Shown piece after piece: positions 61,209 to 64,000 of a DNA stretch of 64,000 bases. The stretch is from the NCBI GenBank assembly GCA_950022295.1, contig OX465595.1:120468270-120532269 (forward strand). The letters are read 5' to 3'. Made by a program: the position numbers and the translations under genes. Source of the DNA: Bromus sterilis (taxonomy: Eukaryota; Streptophyta; Magnoliopsida; Poales; Poaceae). The notes beneath the pieces were generated by a model. That model had not been told where the DNA came from. It did not search any database and saw nothing but the letters and a program-made list of their open reading frames with translations. How positions within the stretch are numbered: position 1 is the first letter of the stretch; every line of letters begins with the position of its first letter.

Positions 61209-61783
61209 ATACAACACCACCAACAAGGGATCTCGTCCCGAGATCCAGGATGATCTGGGGAGAAAACAGAGTTGACGATCTTCAACACCACCAACAAGGG
61301 ACTCTGCTCCATGTCACGTCGAACTTCTGTTGAGATAAATTTCCGCAGTGAGACGGCAACGTCAGAGAATGAATCCATCGAGAGATCAAGAGGAAGAACG
61401 ACAGCTAAAACTTGGCCAAATGATAGTGTTTTTCGACGCAAGTCGTGTAAACACCGGGAAAAAGGAGGGAGGGCAAAGGACGACCCAGATGATATCCGAA
61501 ATTGGAGAAGCTAAAGGTACTACAGGAATTCCCAACCTGAGCTCGGAATCGAGACAATACACTGCAAGCAAGGCATTGGAACGGTTCCGATACTCCACAC
61601 ACTCGAGATCCTAGAGTTTTGAAGGGGATAAGGCAAGAGTAAAACAATTACGGCACTTGTCCTGACCAGAGCAAGCGTAAGGAGAAAAAGATTCCTACTA
61701 TCCGATAACTAACTTAATAACTACAAAATAGTTTTTTTGTCTAGACTCGACTTCGGCCAGAAAAGGGATCCTACGGTCGGTAA
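61209..61783 (-). other. Interior of the 57-kb element, non-coding
   Basis: About 575 bp without any recognised retroelement protein. Near the 3' LTR, paired CTCGTCCCGAGAT and a repeated CACCACCAACAAGGGA (61215-61230 and 61287-61302) are seen. Confidence 0.65.
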
Positions 61784-61796
61784 GGCTCTGATACCA
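61784..61796 (-). other. Primer-binding site of the 57-kb element
   Basis: Minus strand TGGTATCAGAGCC, the initiator tRNA-Met complement, three bases from the LTR start at 61800. It fixes the element's orientation. Confidence 0.9.
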
Positions 61797-61799
61797 AGT

Positions 61800-64000
61800 T
61801 GTAAGGCCCGATATGCGATACTGGTCCATATCTAGGTGTTTCCACCCAGATTCGGGGACGAAGCACATATCGGTCCCACCGCGACATATGACAAAGCCAT
61901 ATGCCTCGGATTTCCAACATGATATCACAACATTACAAATACACGATACAACATCTCATACAATCAGAATACAACTGCATCAAATACAATACAACAGCGG
62001 AAGATACATGTCTGGGTACAGACTACAAGCAAATTCCTAGTAGCAAAGAGAAAATCATCGATCCCCATAACCACACGGGTCCAGGCCCTCCGTCGGGATC
62101 CGCCTAACTAGTCATCATCGAGTCTCCACATGAAACGTCGATCACCATACCTGTTGTCGATCAAGAACCCTGAAAAGAGTTTGGGGGTAGTATCATGAGT
62201 ACAGAGGTACTCAGCATCCAACTTTAGTGGTCATCTGACCCAGCAAGGTGTTCATCACTCATCATTCTAGGACAACTAGTAGTTTACGGTAAGGATGGGG
62301 TAAGTGGTGAGGTTGCTGCCGCACTAGCATTTATGAAGTGGCTAACGATCTAGAGAGTAAGATTAGAAGCCAAGCATTCGATGAGGAATCGCCTCCAACA
62401 AATCTTGCTATCAACTACTTACGCAATCATAACACCTATCCTATCCTTGTCCTCCTCTTCGCATCCCGACGAATAAGAAGCAGTCAAGGCACACACACAC
62501 GTTGATCAAGTTATATTAAAATTATCTCAGTTGTTGTTTTCTATGAACAGGACGTAGGTCTCAAGTCGTCCATAACCGTGGACACAACTTCTCGAAAAGA
62601 TTTAACCCTGCAGGGGTGTACCAACTGCCCATTACATGGCTCCGCACGCATGACCATCTCTCTCAGTTTCTACCCATCACAAGCAGCCATTTTATGATTT
62701 AGTCCCGAGAGATCCGGAACGACAGGCCCCTCTAACTAACAACGCACAAATCCGGGTGGCCCCCGGTGAGTCGACATGCAACTCAAAATCCGGCCGCACT
62801 CTCGAATCGGCCTCTACCGTCTGGACGAGGTTGGGTTAGTTGCCCAAACAGATGTGGACTACCCCCTAGCTCCCTGGGGTGGACCAACAAGAAAAATCAT
62901 GTCTCCGCTGGCCCAAGTTGTTTGAAATCTGCCGGCCGCAGACCAGTCACACACATGTTTCAAATGGTAAATCATCTTGGGTCACCACTAGAAATGCTTG
63001 AAGCTAGGTAGGTAAGAAGAGGAGACCCCATAAAATCCCACACGCGGTTAGGCACGCTCAGTCTTAAAACCAATACCCGGAACTCGGATCCTAGGTGACT
63101 CGAATGGAACAAAGCGTCGGGGCGGGATAGCCTAGACCTTCCATCCTTAATCGAATATAGTCAACATTTATAATAATCATATCATCAACAACAATATCAT
63201 AATGTGATATCCCAAACCCAGTATTAACAGTGTAACATTGTAGCATCCTAAGCATGCATACTAAGTAGGGGCTAACCAACGAGCAGTAGTAACATAGCAG
63301 TACAAGGTTTGCTGGGAGGGGACATGGCTGTATCGGTTTGAAAGAGGCTGTAAACATGTGGTAGGATGAAACATCAAACCTAACCTAGACTAGCATGAAA
63401 ACCGCATCTTGAAATAGAATGGATCATAAGTAATGCATAGTCATTGCCTGTTGATAAGTCGGGTTCTGAAGGTGTAGTTGATCGCAAGCTCGTATCGTCT
63501 CCGAGAGGTACCCACGGAAGCACACAAAAGGATAAACACTGGAAAGCAATCAACGAGCAAGCATCTATCAATACGAAGCAAACACGAGCAAGCATCAACA
63601 AGAAGGAAACACGAGACATCGCACCTACCGTCGAGAGCGGTTACTAACAAATTAAGTGGAGTACTCGTCACACACGACGATACCGCACATTTGGAAAGGT
63701 TCGAGTTGTTTAGCTACAGGTGATCAACAAAGGTTGTTAACATGGCATATCACTCAAGCATGGCATAGCACACAAACATGACAAGAGGTGAAGCATAAAA
63801 TAAACTATCTATGCTAGACAATTTAAGTGAGGCACAATCCTAACATGGCATAACACTAAGTGTCCCACGACCATTAAAAGATTTGGTACTGTTCTGCCCT
63901 AAACCATATTTTAGGTTGGTTAACAACATAAAGCAATAGAATAAACACAAAGTAAATGAAAAACTAATCAAGTTACATATAAAGAACACTCCAAACGGAG
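61800..64000 (-). repeat. 5' LTR of the 57-kb element, partial
   Basis: Parallel to 57037-59240 with few differences. A deletion of ~20 bp relative to 58055 occurs near 62818. The LTR runs out of the window. Confidence 0.88.

Larger units (their letters stand above)
57037..64000 (-). mobile_element. Large-LTR Gypsy element with 0.6-kb interior, continues past window
   Basis: 3' LTR 57037-61208, interior 61209-61799, 5' LTR 61800 to beyond 64000, in minus orientation. It is inserted in a pol frame; TTCAA at 57032-57036 is the expected target duplication, and the partner lies outside. Same family as the solo LTR at 5335-9038. The interior is too short for any gag or pol, so it is an extreme LARD-like derivative. 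Confidence 0.87.

Overview
The window is repeat-dense plant nuclear DNA with no recognisable host gene, rRNA, tRNA gene or prokaryotic feature. Family signatures point to a large grass genome of the wheat/barley/rye tribe (Triticeae): a BARE/Angela-type Copia element, Athila-type Gypsy elements with a tRNA-Asp primer site, several chromovirus-type Gypsy elements with LTRs near 4 kb, and a CACTA transposon. The tribe is an inference from these families, made without database searches.

Layout. 1-531 is the end of a plus-strand Athila-type LTR whose body lies outside the window; it appears to sit inside the 5' LTR of a Copia element. The Copia element (532-12243, +) is a decayed gag-pro-int-RT-RNaseH pseudogene, split by a 3.7-kb solo LTR (5335-9038) with target duplication GTATG. 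Copia lies inside a minus-strand Athila-type element (12244-17844 plus 27380-27906) that has gag, protease and an Athila ORF1-like gene but no reverse transcriptase. The 5' LTR of that element is split by a 9.5-kb CACTA transposon (17845-27379, target duplication CAT) with a TNP2-type transposase gene and a second, Ulp1-like gene. Head-to-head with it, a second Athila-type element runs plus-strand from 27909. This is interrupted by a complete large-LTR element (30773-40082, target duplication AATCA) and then by another large-LTR Gypsy element (41116 onward, minus). The latter is interrupted by a gag-only element family (42525-54210, target duplication GCCAC), whose locus has been rearranged by duplication, and by a large-LTR element with a 0.6-kb interior (57037 to beyond 64000).

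Reading the nest gives an order of events. The two Athila-type elements are oldest. Copia, CACTA and the chromovirus-type elements came next, and the solo LTR, the gag-only element and the 57037 element are youngest at their sites. Four perfect target duplications (GTATG, CAT, AATCA, GCCAC) fix the joints. All protein-coding traces are transposon genes, and nearly all are broken by stops, frameshifts or deletions. The most interesting items are the duplicated flank and solo LTR at 42525-54946, the CACTA second gene with a protease-like fold lacking its catalytic residues, and two strong hairpins plus an internal copy of the terminal repeat array inside the CACTA element.
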